Shown: positions 36,419 through 46,463 of the stretch, piece after piece
Numbering within the stretch: the stretch's first letter is position 1
Layout of the letters: every line of letters begins with the position of its first letter
Assembly: GCA_963805445.1 (NCBI GenBank)
Contig: CAWDUI010000047.1
Coordinates: forward strand, 124,001-188,000
Source of the DNA: JAENVT01 sp963805445
Lineage (GTDB): Bacteria; Actinomycetota; Acidimicrobiia; Acidimicrobiales; Ilumatobacteraceae
Direction of reading: 5' to 3'
Length of the DNA stretch: 64,000 nt
Notes under the pieces: model-generated
Told to the model about the DNA's origin: nothing
The model's database searches: none
Seen by the model: the letters and a program-made list of their open reading frames with translations, nothing else
Position numbers and translations under genes: made by a program

Positions 36419-37009
36419 TTGTGGATCGCCGCCGCCCTCGCGCTCGTTCCCGTTGCCTACCTGCTCGGCACGTTCCCGAGCGCGGTGATGGTCGCCAGAG
36501 CGCGCGGCGTCGACATCTTGACGCAGGGTTCGGGGAATCCCGGCGCATCCAACGTCGCTCGCGTGCTCGGCAGCCGGTGGGGTGCGCTGGTCTTTCTCCT
36601 CGATGCCCTCAAGGGTGCGATTCCAGCCGTGGCGGGGCTGGTGGCCGACAGCCGGCCAGGGGCGTACGTGCTGGTGTCGGCGGCGGTGTTGGGCCACATG
36701 TTTCCGGCGACTCGCCATTTCCGGGGCGGCAAGGGCGTCGCCACGATGGGCGGCGCGATGCTCGTGTTGCACCAGTTGACCTCGCTGGTCCTGCTCGCCG
36801 TGTGGATTGTCGTCCGCAAGACACGGGCAAAGCGTCGCTGGCGTCGTTGGCGATCACTGTCGGCCTGCCGATCGGTCTCGCCGCCACCGGGCGTGCCCGC
36901 ATGGGAGATCGCGTACGTCGTGGCGTTGTGCCTGCTGGTGTTGGCCCGCCACATCGACAACATCAAACGGCTGCTGGCAAAGCGCGAGCTGTCGGCGCAC
37001 AGCACGTGA
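36419..37009 (+). CDS. plsY: PlsY-type glycerol-3-phosphate acyltransferase, two compensating frame breaks
   Basis: About 196 residues. Multi-pass membrane enzyme that moves the acyl group of acyl-phosphate to glycerol-3-phosphate, the first step of phospholipid synthesis. The three PlsY motifs are present: SAVMVARARGVDI with GSGNPGASNVARVLG, LDALKGAIPAVAG, and HMFPATRHFRGGKGVATMGG. Between about 36822 and 36890 the sense moves to another frame (TGKASLASLAITVGLPIGLA) and back. Start taken as the TTG at 36419 just after the previous stop; a longer ORF upstream has no family resemblance. Its presence beside mftC is unusual and may be chance. Confidence 0.7.
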   Translation: MWIAAALALVPVAYLLGTFPSAVMVARARGVDILTQGSGNPGASNVARVLGSRWGALVFLLDALKGAIPAVAGLVADSRPGAYVLVSAAVLGHMFPATRHFRGGKGVATMGGAMLVLHQLTSLVLLAVWIVVRKTRAKRRWRRWRSLSACRSVSPPPGVPAWEIAYVVALCLLVLARHIDNIKRLLAKRELSAHST

Positions 37010-37013
37010 CTGC

Positions 37014-37019
37014 CAGACT
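37014..37019 (+). promoter_or_regulatory. Putative -10 box (CAGACT) of the OYE gene
   Basis: CAGACT 9 bases before the ATG at 37029. The same hexamer precedes the genes at 38930 (7 bases) and 40516 (9 bases). Confidence 0.35.
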
Positions 37020-37028
37020 GGCGCCGTC

Positions 37029-38887
37029 ATGCTGCTGTTGAATCCGCTGTCGCTCGGCCCGCGCCAGGCGGCCAATCGGGTGATGTTCGGCCCGCATGTC
37101 ACGAACCTCGGCGACGACGAACGCCGCTTCACGGCGCGGCACGCCGCGTACTACGCCAGACGAGCCGCAGGAGGTTGCGGCATCATCGTCACCGAGGGCG
37201 CCAGCGTGCACGAGAGCGACTGGCCGTACGAGCGCGCACCCCTCGCCCAAGCCGGCGGGCCCGGTTGGCGCGACATTGCCGATGCCTGCCACGAGCACGG
37301 CTCCCTCGTCATCGCCTCGCTCGACCACGCCGGCGGCCAAGGCAGCAGCGCCTACAGCCAACGGCCCCTGTGGGCACCGTCGCGCGTGCCGGAGGTCAAC
37401 AGCCGCGAGACGCCGAAGTGGATGGAGGTCGCCGACATCGAGGCGGTGATCGCCGGGTTTGCCGCCGGCGCGGCTGTGGCGACCGAGGCGGGCTGCGATG
37501 GGGTCGAGATCAACGCCGGCCAGCACAGCCTGGTGCGCCAGTTCCTGTCGGGCCTCGACGAACCATCGCGACGATGCCTGGGGCCAGGACCGCACGCTGT
37601 TCGCGCGCCGGATCATCGAGGCGGTGCGACCGCACGCTCCCCTGGTCGGGCTGCGCCTGAGCTGCGACGAACTGGCGCCGTGGGCCGGGATCACGCCGGA
37701 GATGGCGCCGCAGATCGCTGCCTCACTCGTCGCGGCCGGCGTCGACTACCTCGTTGTCGTCCGCGGTTCGATCTACTCCGCGGAACAGACCCGGCCCGAC
37801 TTCCACCAGGCGACCGGCTTCAACATCGACGTGTGCCGTGCGGTCAAGGCGGCAGTTGCCGCCACTCCGGTGTTCCTCCAGGGATCGGTGGTCGACTGGG
37901 GCCAGGGCGAGTGGGCGCTCAGCGATGGTGTCTGCGATGCGGTGGAGATGACCCGAGCCCAGATCGCCGACCCCGATCTGGTGGCCAAGCTCTCGGCTGA
38001 CCGAGCCGAGTCCATCCGCCCGTGCATCCGCTGCAACCAGACGTGCCAGGTCCGCGACGTGCGCAACCCGATCGTCAGCTGTGTCGGCGAACCGTCGGCC
38101 GGGCGCGAGACCGAGGACCCCGATTGGTACGCGCCGACGACGACGCCGCGCGACGTCGTGGTGATCGGCGGCGGCGTGGCCGGTTTGGAGACCGCACGCG
38201 TCTGCGCGATCCGAGGGCACCGCGTCGCCCTGTACGAGCTACGGGATCGCGTCGGCGGGCTGGCCGCGGTCGCCGGGCCCGGCGCGGCGCTGGCCGACAT
38301 GGCTGGAGGCGGAGTGTCGCCGCCTCGGCGTCGCGATCACCACCGGCGCGCGATCGATCCCCGGCGGCGACGTGATCGTGCAGTGCACCGGATCGGTGCC
38401 AGGGCGCCGCGAGTACCAGATCGATGACCCGCAGATGGTCGTCGACATCGTCGAGGTGCGCCGAGGATTCGAGTTGCCCGAAGGCAAGATCGCGTTGTTC
38501 GATCCGATCGGCGGACCGATCGCCGTCGCCCTGGCCGAGGAGCTCGGCGAGCGGGCGATCCTGATCACGCAGGACCACATCGCCGGGAACGAGTTGTCGC
38601 GCACGGGCGACTTGGCGCCGGCCAACGTTCGCCTTGCCCAGCGCGGCGTCACCATCGAGCGGCGAACGCTGTTGCGCAGTGTGCTCACCGGGCGGGTCGA
38701 GGTCGAAGATCGGTTCACGGGCCAACGGCGCAGGATCGCTTGCGCGGCGCTGGTCGACTGCGGGTTTCGCCTGCCGACCGATGCCATCCCGGGCGTCGAT
38801 CTGCAGGCCGGTGATTGCGTCGCACCGCGCACGATCTACGAAGCAGTGCTCGAAGGTCGACGGGCAGCGTTGGCCATCGACGCGTAA
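37029..38887 (+). CDS. Mycofactocin-system FadH/OYE-family oxidoreductase, two frame breaks
   Basis: About 619 residues joined. N-terminal old-yellow-enzyme barrel (LGPRQAANRVMFGPHVTNLG, GCGIIVTEGASVHESDWPY, DGVEINAGQHSLVRQFLSG), a cysteine cluster CIRCNQTCQVRDVRNPIVSC for a [4Fe-4S] centre, and a C-terminal FAD/NAD domain starting VVVIGGGVAGLETARVCAI. This matches 2,4-dienoyl-CoA reductase (FadH)-type flavoproteins and in particular the FadH/OYE oxidoreductase 1 found in mycofactocin clusters (TIGR03996). It may reduce or re-oxidise mycofactocin or a linked substrate. Extra bases after CTCGAC (about 37560) and GCCGAC (about 38298) split the frame. Confidence 0.8.
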
Positions 38888-38929
38888 TTCGGCGTGTGAA
38901 CGCAGAGATCGTTCGCCAGACTGGGCCGC

Positions 38930-39668
38930 ATGGGGGAAGCCGTGCTCGAGGCGCGTGGCCTGCGCAAGACGTTCAAGAGCGTCGAGGCCGTCCGTGGCGT
39001 CGACGTGGTCGTCGACCGAGGCGAGCGCGTCGGTCTGCTCGGGCCGAACGGCGCCGGCAAGACGACCACGCTGCTGATGCTGCTCGGGGCCATCACGCCC
39101 GACAGCGGCACCATCCGCATCGACGGCTTCACGCTGCCGCGGCAACGATCGAAGGCGATGACCAGAGGTCGGCTTCGCCGCCGGGTACCTGCCGATGCCG
39201 GATCGCCTCAAGGTCCGCGAGGCGCTCGGCGTGTTCGCCGGCTGGTACGGCCTGCGCCGCCCGCAGGCCGCGGTCGACGATCGCTCTCGAACGCTTCGGG
39301 ATCTCCGAGCTCTCCGACCGACTGTCGAGCCGGTTGTCGAGCGGTCAGCGCACGCTGGTCGGCATCGTCAAGGCCACGCTGCACGAGCCGAGCCTGCTCG
39401 TGCTCGACGAACCGACCGCCTCGCTCGATCCCGACATCGCCCTGCGGGTGCGCACGGCGTTGCTGGGCTACTGCGAGTCGACCGGCGCCGCGCTGCTCGT
39501 CACCAGCCACGACATGCGCGAGGTCGAGATGCTGACCGAGCGTGTGATGTTCCTGGCCCGCGGCGAAGTCGTGGCCAACGACACACCGGCGATCGTCGCC
39601 AGCACCGTACGGACACGACAACCTCGAGGACGTCTTCCTCGTCCCTCGCAGAGACGCACCGACGATGA
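38930..39668 (+). CDS. ABC transporter ATP-binding protein, at least four frame breaks
   Basis: About 245 residues joined. Walker A GLLGPNGAGKTTTLLMLLGA (about 35-54), signature LSSGQRTLVGIVKATL, Walker B SLLVLDEPTASLDPD, switch histidine VTSHDMREVEML: a complete ABC-2 exporter-type ATPase, with the C-terminal HDNLEDVF element of the drug-export (DrrA-like) group. Extra bases after ATGACC (39160), GACGAT (39282), AGCACC (39605) and TTCCTC (39641) break the frame. The end at 39668 overlaps the permease start (ATGA). Substrate unknown. Sited next to the mycofactocin genes. Confidence 0.75.
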
Positions 39669-40454
39669 GCCTGCATCGCATCCGCGATCGTGATCCGGCG
39701 CCACCTCTACGTGCTGTGGCGGGCGCCTCACCGCTGGTTCGACATCGCCTTCTGGCCGTTGATGGACGTGATCCTGTGGGGCAGCCTCGGCACGTACGTC
39801 GCCCAGCAAGACGCCACCAGCCGAGCGTCGGCGCCGTTCCTGATCGGCGGGGCGATGATGTTCCACGTGCTCTTCCAGAGCCAGATCGCGGTCGCCACCG
39901 GGTTCATGGAGGAGACGTGGAGCCGCAATCTGCTGAACGTGCTGACCACCCCGGTCACCGAGTTCGAGTACATCGCCGGCACCGCCACCTTCGGGATCGC
40001 CAAGGTGCTGGCCGCGCTCGGCGTCGTGTCGATCACCGCGTACGCCTTCTTCGGCTTCGACACCACCGCGGTCGGGTGGTCGCTCGTGCCGATCTCGCTG
40101 ATCCTGATGATCGTCGGCTGGGGCCTCGGCATCGCCGGCATCGGGGCCGTCCTGCGGTTCGGCCAGGGCGCCGAGATCATCACGTGGGGCAGCAACTTCA
40201 TCCTCATGGCGCTGTCCGGCGTGTTCAACCCGGTCGAATCGCTGCCACCGGCGCTGCGACCCGTCTCCAAGGTGCTGCCGAGCACGCAGGCGTTCGACGC
40301 CATGCGCCAGGTGCTGGCCGGCAAACCGCTGCCAACGCACAGCATCGCCACGGGCCTGATCGGTTCGGTGTTCTTCGTGGTCGGCGGGTTCACCTTCTCG
40401 TGGCTGATGCTGCGCAGTTTCCGCCGCCGGGGCTTCATCACCCGCTTCTCGTAG
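39665..40454 (+). CDS. ABC-2 type permease
   Basis: About 263 residues from the ATG at 39665, in another frame for the first 7 codons; one extra C near 39684 explains this, and a GTG at 39690 is an alternative start. Six predicted membrane segments with FLIGGAMMFHVLFQSQIAVA, ILMIVGWGLGIAGIGAVLRF and ALSGVFNPVESLPPALRPVS, the last a typical ABC-2 motif. With the ATPase upstream (4-base overlap) it forms an exporter, possibly for a lipid, glycan or drug. Confidence 0.8.
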
Positions 40455-40515
40455 GTCGCAGCCACGGCGCGATGCCGCCGATCCCAGGCGTGCGACCCGC
40501 CAGACTGAACACTCC

Positions 40516-42345
40516 ATGACCGCACACCGCCCCGCCGCCGTCCTGTGGGATCTGGACGGCACGCTGGTCGACACCGAGCCGTACTGGATCGAATGCGAGT
40601 TCGAGTTGGTCGAGGCGCACGGAGGCACGTGGAGCGAACGACCACGCCCACGCGATCGTCGGCAGCGACCTGCGCGAATCGGCCCGTTACATCCGCGAGC
40701 ACGGTGATGTGCGGCCTGCCGATCGACGAGATCGTCAATCAACTCCTCGACGGCGTGATCGCCCGTGTGCGCCAGCGGGTGCCGTGGCGACCGGGCGCGC
40801 GCGACCTGCTGGCGGAACTGCGGGTCGAGAGGATCCCGTGTGCGCTGGTGACCATGTCGTGGCGCCGGTTGGCCGATGCAATCGTGGCCGAACTGCCGCC
40901 GGGCTCGTTCGCGGCGACGATCGTCGGCGACGAGGTGCGCCGGGGCAAGCCGCACCCCGAGCCATACCTCGCCGCCGCACGTGCACTGTCGGTTTCGCCA
41001 CGGGATTGTGTGGCGCTCGAGGACTCGCCGACCGGCGTGCGTTCGGCGACCGCCGCCGGGTGCCACGTCATCGCCATCCCCCACATCGTCGACGTGCCGG
41101 AGGGTCGCGGTCATCGCGCAGGTCGCCTCGCTGGCCGACCTGCACGTCGACAACCTGCTCGCGCCACGCACACACCGGCGCAGCCTGGCCCTGTCGGCTG
41201 CGGTGCTCGTGTTGGCCCTGGCCGGCGTGGGCACCGTCGTTGCCACGCGCAACGACGCACCGCCGCCACCCCCACCGATCGACATCCCGATCGATGCGTG
41301 GGCGCCGTACTGGGCCCTGCCCGACGCGCAACAATCATTGGCGACCCACGGCCGAATGCTGCGTCAGGTCTCGCCGTTCTGGTACTCGGCTCACGACGCC
41401 ACGACCATCACCGTCGACGGCAATCTGGCTCCCGAAACCACAGCCGACTTCGTGTCGGCGGTCCGCTCGGCAGGGGCCAAGCTCGTGCCGTCGATCGTCG
41501 ACGCGATGCCCGCCGGCGGCATGGCGGCGATCCTGGCCGACCCGAGCGCTCGTTCCACGCATGTCGCCGCAATCGCCGACCTGGCCGCGACCAACGGCTT
41601 CGACGGCATCGACATCGACTACGAGCAGTTCGCCTTCGCCGACAGCAAGGCGCACGTGGGAGGCGACCCGTCCGCTGTGGATCGACTTCATCACCGAGCT
41701 CGGCAAACGCCTGCATGCGGATGGTCGCACGCTCACGGTCAGCGTGCCGTACATCAACGATGGCGGGCGCTCCGACACCAGCGGCTACTGGGTGTACGAC
41801 TACAAGGGCATGGCCCCGCATGTCGACCAGATCAGGATCATGGCCTACGACTACTCGACCGGGAAGGGCTGGACCGATCGCTCCTCTGGCGTTCGTGCGC
41901 CAGGCGATCTCGGCCGCCAAGAACGCCGTCGACGACGACAGCAAGCTGGTGCTCGGCATCGCGCTGTACGGCTACAACTGGCCGATCGCTACGGTGGGGA
42001 CATGTCCAGGCAGACCAAGAGGGAAAGACCGGCGTCAGCCAACGGAGCATCGACGAACTGCTCGCCAAGCGGACGGCAACGCCGGTGTTTGACCCGGTGA
42101 CCGGCGAGTCGTCGTTCACGTACCAGTTGGAAGTCACCGACGGAACGGCCTCCTGCACGCAGACGCGCGAAGTGCACTACGTGGACGCCGAGGGTGCTCG
42201 CCAGCGCATCGACCTGGCACGCACGGAACGGCTCGGCGCGGTGTCGCTGTGGGCGCTCGGCTTCGATGCTCCTGCGACGTGGCAGAGCATCGCCGATCTG
42301 GCCCGGATTCCCGGGTCGACCACGACATCGGTCGCCGCGCCATGA
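40516..42345 (+). CDS. HAD phosphatase - transmembrane - GH18-like fusion, about six frame breaks
   Basis: About 608 residues joined. The N-terminal part is a beta-phosphoglucomutase-like HAD domain: nucleophile motif VLWDLDGTLVDTEPYW, motif II VTMSWRRLADAI, motif III/IV GDEVRRGKPHPEPYLAAARA and LEDSPTGVRSATAAG. A short Arg-rich stop (RTHRR) and a membrane segment (SLALSAAVLVLALAGVGTVV) follow in the same frame, then a Pro-rich linker and a GH18 catalytic-like domain with the D-x-x-D-x-D-x-E motif in FDGIDIDYEQF and YDYKGMAPHVDQIRIMAYDY. GH18 (YaaH/SleL type) hydrolases cut chitin or cortex peptidoglycan. No start codon is evident between the parts, so a cytosolic phosphatase anchored to an external glycosidase is likely. 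Breaks near 40633, 40713, 41101, 41660, 41882 and 41990, each one extra base. Confidence 0.65.
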
Positions 42346-43185
42346 CCACCTACGGCGTGATGTTCCGCAGGGAGTGGCCTGCCGACCGGCTGCTCGAGTA
42401 CGCCCGCGAGGTGGAGGCCCACGATCTCGACGAGATGTGGGTCGTCGAGGACCTCACGTTCCACGGTGGCTTCACCCAGGCAACGGCGGCACTGGCGGCG
42501 ACCACCCGACTCAAGGTCGGGATCGGCATCGCCCCGGCCGTGGTTCGCAACGCGGCGTACACCGCCATGGAGATCGCCACACTCGCGCAGATGTTTCCCG
42601 GCCGCTTCCACATGGGCTTCGGCCACGGTGTCGACTTCTGGATCGAGCAGGTCGGCGCGGTTCCCACCTCGTGGATGTCGTCGCTGCGCGAAACCGTCGT
42701 CGCCACCAGTCGGTTGCTCGAAGGAGACAGCGTCACGCTCGACGGTCAGCACGTGCACCTCGACGCGGTGCAGCTGGCTCATCCGGCGCAGATCGTGCCA
42801 CCGATCTCGCTCGGCGTGCGCGGTCCCCGCTCGATGGCGTTGGCGGCGGAGGTCGGCGCCGGGGTGATCTTTGCCGAGTGGTCCGGGCCCGCGATACCTC
42901 CAGCAGGTACGAGCCCAGATCGGCGATGCGCCGAAGTTCACTGCGTTCGTGCAGGCCAGCGCCGACGTCGAAGCGCTCGACGCGATGATGGCCGAGAAGA
43001 TGGCGTTGCCCCGGTTCGCCAGCCAGCTCTCCGCGTACGGCGACGAACTGGTGCCGCTCGACGAACTCGTCATCGGCGGCGATCCATCCACGTGGGTCGC
43101 CCAGGCCCAGCGCTGGGTGGCGGCCGGCGCCGCCACCGTGATCTTCTGTCCGCTGCCGACCGACCCGGTGGCGTTGCCGCTATGA
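42342..43185 (+). CDS. LLM-class flavin-dependent oxidoreductase, frame broken near 42893
   Basis: About 280 residues joined. Luciferase-like monooxygenase fold: YGVMFRREWPADRLLEYARE, DLDEMWVVEDLTFHGGFTQA, TRLKVGIGIAPAVVRNAAYT, ATLAQMFPGRFHMGFGHGVD, PISLGVRGPRSMALAAEVGA. The group uses FMN or, in many actinobacterial members, coenzyme F420. An extra G after GGGCCC splits the frame; removing it gives EWSGPRYLQQVR. The ATG overlaps the stop of the fusion gene by 4 bases, so they are one operon. F420 and mycofactocin often serve related redox pathways. Confidence 0.78.
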
Positions 43186-43484
43186 CCATCGGATACTGAC
43201 CGACCCGTTGGGAGTGGTAGCCGCAACGAGATCTTCTGGGCTGACCACGGCCCGCCGGCGGGTCGGCGCCCCGTTTGTGTCATCACCCGCGACGCCGCTG
43301 CCGCAGTGCTCACGGGTGCCGGCACCGGTCGTGACTATTCACCGCGCGTTGTGTACCGGAGTTCGACGCCGGCCGTTTACCCGTGGTGCCGACTCGGGGG
43401 CGAATTCACTCGGCTCACGGCCTCTTTTCTCGACGGCTGCTCCGACGAAATCCTCGACGTTGAAGGTCGCAAGTCTGACGTTGG

Positions 43485-43670
43485 TCATCTATCGGACCGT
43501 TGCGTGGATCGGTTCCGATGACGAAGTGTCGCGAGAAGGCTCGCGCCGAAGAATGTCCACACTGCACCGACGACTGCCCAGACGATACGCGTCGCTGTCG
43601 TGGCGTCTGAGAGGGCGGCGAGCATCAAGGAAAGCGCAGCAGCGCCGAGATAGCCCCATACCCCGATCAC
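43485..43670 (-). CDS. Small two-helix membrane protein
   Basis: 61 residues from the GTG at 43670, with two hydrophobic segments (GVWGYLGAAALSLMLAALSD and IVWAVVGAVWTFFGASLLAT) and a basic tail. No family recognised. It follows the MDR gene (stop at 43727) on the same strand, and a longer N-terminus into that gap is possible as the frame is open (WYTKPWRRLAPGRR). The 43186-43484 interval shows no other feature. Confidence 0.5.
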   Translation of the reverse strand: MIGVWGYLGAAALSLMLAALSDATTATRIVWAVVGAVWTFFGASLLATLRHRNRSTQRSDR

Positions 43671-43726
43671 GGCCCGGCGGCCGGGGGCGAGTCTGCGCCA
43701 CGGCTTGGTGTACCACGGACCAGGGA

Positions 43727-44674
43727 TCAGGCGATGGTGGCGACGAGTTTGCCCATTGGTCCGCCGGCTTCACCGATCCCGTGGAGTTCGTCGATCTGGG
43801 TGAGCGGGCGGGTGTCGCCGACCACGACGCGCAGCGTTCCGGCATCGAGCATCCGTGCGACTTCTTCGAGGGCCGCGTAGTCGGGTTCGACGAGGATCCA
43901 CGTCGCGGTCACTCCGGCTTCGTCGAGAATCTCCTGGGACGGGAGCCCGCTCGGCGAGGGGACGATCACGAGGCGTCCGCCGCGCCGCAGCGACTGGACG
44001 GAGCGCATTACGTTGTCCGGCGTCCCGACGAGATCGATCACGGCGTCCATGTCGGTGGCGATCTTCTCGAAGCGTTCGGTTCGGTAGTCGATGACGTGGT
44101 CGACGCCGAGTTCGCGCAGCGCGTCGTGGTTGCGCGCTGACGCGGTGCCCCACACCTCGGCACCGCGGGCCTTGGCGATTTGCACGGCGAGGTGTCCGAC
44201 GCCGCCCGATGCGGCGTGGACCAGCAGTCGGTCTCCCTTGCCGATGTGCAAGGTGTCGACGACGGCCTGCCACGCGGTCAGCACTGCGAGCGGAAGTGCG
44301 CCGGCCTCGATGTCGGTGGTCCCGTCGGGGATTCGGGCGACCTGGCGGGAACCGGCGACGACGTACTCTGCGTACGCGTTGGCGGGGCGAGGGAACTGGG
44401 GCATTCCGAATACCCGGTCGCCGACGGCAAAGCGGGTGACACCGGCGCCGGCCCCGACGACCTCGCCGGCGACGTCCCAGCCGAGGATCATCGGTGAGCC
44501 GGGGTCGAAGGTTCCGAAGGCGTCGCCGTTGGCTCGGATCATCCAGTCGACCGGGTTGATGCCGGAAGCGGCGTTCTTGATGAGCACTTCGGTGGGCCCG
44601 GGCGTTGGTCGTTCGACCTGTGCTGGCGAGAGCGTTCCGTCGGCGTTGCGGATGATTGCGGTCATGGTTGCCAT
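43727..44674 (-). CDS. NADP-dependent MDR-family (quinone oxidoreductase-like) reductase
   Basis: 315 residues, intact. Zinc-free medium-chain reductase: AAIIRNADG..., AASGINPVDWMIRANGDAFG, ILGWDVAGEVVGAGAGV, and the nucleotide fold LLVHAASGGVGHLAVQIAKA (about 143-162). It lacks the zinc cysteines. Such enzymes reduce quinones or enones with NADPH and are often controlled by a divergent HxlR-family regulator, which is exactly the neighbour here. Likely an electrophile-stress response pair. Confidence 0.85.
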   Translation of the reverse strand: MATMTAIIRNADGTLSPAQVERPTPGPTEVLIKNAASGINPVDWMIRANGDAFGTFDPGSPMILGWDVAGEVVGAGAGVTRFAVGDRVFGMPQFPRPANAYAEYVVAGSRQVARIPDGTTDIEAGALPLAVLTAWQAVVDTLHIGKGDRLLVHAASGGVGHLAVQIAKARGAEVWGTASARNHDALRELGVDHVIDYRTERFEKIATDMDAVIDLVGTPDNVMRSVQSLRRGGRLVIVPSPSGLPSQEILDEAGVTATWILVEPDYAALEEVARMLDAGTLRVVVGDTRPLTQIDELHGIGEAGGPMGKLVATIA

Positions 44675-44777
44675 GGTGTTCCTTCGAGATCAGGGGGTTG
44701 TGTTCGGATGTGGATTCCACGATGATCGAGATAGGCTCCGAACGCAAGAAGGCACTACTACGGAAGGTAGGTACCTC

Positions 44778-45185
44778 ATGGAAACCATTAACGAGCAGGC
44801 TCTATTCGGTGAGGAAGCACATCGCGGTAATCTCTATTCGGCCGTGTGCCCGTGCAGGGACATCCTCGACCTGGTTGCGTCGAAGTGGTCGGCCCTGATC
44901 ATCGGCAAGCTCGAACAAGAAACTCACCGCTTCGGGCAACTCCGCCGCGCCGTCCCCGGCATCACGCAGAAGATGCTGACCCAGACGTTGCGCCGCCTCG
45001 AACAGGATGGCCTCGTGCACCGTGAAGTCCTCGTGCAGATGCGCCCGCCCCAGGTCGAGTACTCACTCACCGCACTTGGCCGCAGCGTGACAGCGCCGCT
45101 CGCGGCGATGCGCGACTGGACCGAGCAACACCTCCCCCACGTCCAAGCCGCTCGGCGACGATTCGACGAACTCGAATCTGCCTGA
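44778..45185 (+). CDS. HxlR-family transcriptional regulator
   Basis: 135 residues from the ATG at 44778. Winged helix: CPCRDILDLVASKWSALIIG (with the two cysteines common in redox-sensing HxlR proteins), HRFGQLRRAVPGITQKMLTQ, TLRRLEQDGLVHREVLVQMR, PPQVEYSLTALGRSV. It is divergent from the reductase gene; the 103-base gap holds AGGTAGGTACCT just before the start and a GTTCGGA...TCCGAAC inverted repeat as possible operators. It probably represses the reductase and responds to quinone or aldehyde stress via the cysteines. A longer ORF upstream is the shadow of the reductase gene. Confidence 0.85.
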   Translation: METINEQALFGEEAHRGNLYSAVCPCRDILDLVASKWSALIIGKLEQETHRFGQLRRAVPGITQKMLTQTLRRLEQDGLVHREVLVQMRPPQVEYSLTALGRSVTAPLAAMRDWTEQHLPHVQAARRRFDELESA

Positions 45186-45342
45186 CAGACCTCAGCATCC
45201 GTCGCCATTCGCTCATGGGTGCTTCCAATCGATGAATGCACCACCGCAGCCAATCGAGGTCAAGTCCAGTTCTCAGCGTGATCGACATCCAAGGTGGAGC
45301 ACCAACCGAATCTGGTGCGTGATCCATGCCTTTGACGGACGG

Positions 45343-45522
45343 TTACCAAGAGTGCACGGACCGAGTTCGCGCCTTGTCACCCTCGATCCGCACACCGTCG
45401 GGGGGCGTCGTGCCCTCAAACACGACATCGTCGGACACCGGCGCCAGCATCTCGTCAACATCATGCCGGTTCGTTGCGTCGGTGAATGCCGCCACTATCC
45501 GCTCCACATCGGTCACTTGCAT
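45343..45522 (-). pseudogene. Truncated SnoaL/NTF2-like protein
   Basis: 59 residues from the ATG at 45522: VERIVAAFTDATNRHDVDEM followed by VSDDVVFEGTTPPDGVRIEG is the first third of a SnoaL-like fold (normally 110-150 residues). The frame then stops at 45343 after an unrelated tail, and I cannot find the missing part in other frames downstream. So it is a 3'-truncated remnant or a frame break with no good continuation. It lies at the edge of the toxin-antitoxin island. Confidence 0.5.
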
Positions 45523-45679
45523 CACGCCCCCGGCCCCATTCGACTGACCGTCCAGACTGCTTGATATGGAGCGGTTTGTCGAGCGTCGAGCAGGCTTCCG
45601 TGCGGTGTGCTGGCCATCGACGCCCGGCCGCACCGTGGGGTCGACGCGGCGTGTTGCATCGCTGGCTAGCGTCGGGGCC

Positions 45680-46189
45680 GTGAGCGACAAAGAGCGGCGG
45701 CTATTCGCCGTGCCACCCCAAAGCGGCGAGTTCGACGGGATCGAACTGAGTCTCCTCGATGCCGCCAACGAAGATGACCGCACGATCTTGATCCTTGCTG
45801 AGCACCCCGAGTTACGCGCCGCCATCGAGTCGGGGCGAGACAAGATCCACCACCACGGCCGAGTGGTGAATCCGCAACTCCATCTCGCGATGCACGAGAT
45901 CGTCGCGAACCAACTCCTGGCGAACGAGCCACCGCAGATGTGGGACGCAGCGAAGCGTTTGATCAAAGCCGGCTACGTGCGCCACGAGGTGCTGCACATG
46001 TTGGCGTCGGTCGTATCCGCCGATGTCTACTCCGCGCTGCACGACAACCAGCAACCCGACCCGGGGCGGACTCACGCTGCATTGGCCGCTCTACCCGGCT
46101 CATGGGAACAGCAGCGCGAAGCCATACCCGCCGAGCGACACGCCAACCGAGCCGAACGGCGCGCGGCGCAGCGCAAACATCATCACTGA
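45680..46189 (+). CDS. DUF1841-family protein
   Basis: 169 residues from the GTG at 45680; the ORF is longer upstream but the family-like part begins SDKERRLFAVPP. NPQLHLAMHEIVANQLLANE, then PQMWDAAKRLIKAGYVRHEV and LHMLASVVSADVYSALHD match the DUF1841 family, predicted helical with conserved histidines that could bind a metal. Function unknown. Arg/His-rich tail. TAGCGT 7 bases before the GTG fits the leaderless pattern. Confidence 0.65.
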   Translation: MSDKERRLFAVPPQSGEFDGIELSLLDAANEDDRTILILAEHPELRAAIESGRDKIHHHGRVVNPQLHLAMHEIVANQLLANEPPQMWDAAKRLIKAGYVRHEVLHMLASVVSADVYSALHDNQQPDPGRTHAALAALPGSWEQQREAIPAERHANRAERRAAQRKHHH

Positions 46190-46236
46190 CCCAGGGTCGC
46201 GAAATCGCACTGGCGCGACCGCTCCATATCAAGCAA

Positions 46237-46450
46237 TCGGCGCTACCGACAAGATCTGGGCGCCACGCTCCAACATCGTCGCTGCGCCCGCTCGATGGGC
46301 TGGCACCCAGATCTCGGAGCGGAGCGCATTCGTCCCTGTGGCCTCGGGATCTGGGCGCCAATGAGCGATCGTCAGCAGGTGAAACCGACGAGCGTGGCAC
46401 CCAGATCTTCGGAGCGTCCGCGAGCGACCCTCCCCGGATCCGAACTGCCG
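46237..46450. repeat. 210-bp double-hairpin repeat D, copy 1
   Basis: Two hairpins in tandem: GATCTGGGCGCCA (46253-46265) pairs with TGGCACCCAGATC (46301-46313), and the same arms recur at 46348-46360 and 46395-46407, with one mismatch each. The element starts near CGGCGCTACCGA and ends GATCCGAACTGCCG. A second copy is at 47946-48155. No coding sense. Lies between DUF1841 and a toxin-antitoxin pair. Confidence 0.8.
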
Positions 46451-46463
46451 ATCGGCTCGGTGG

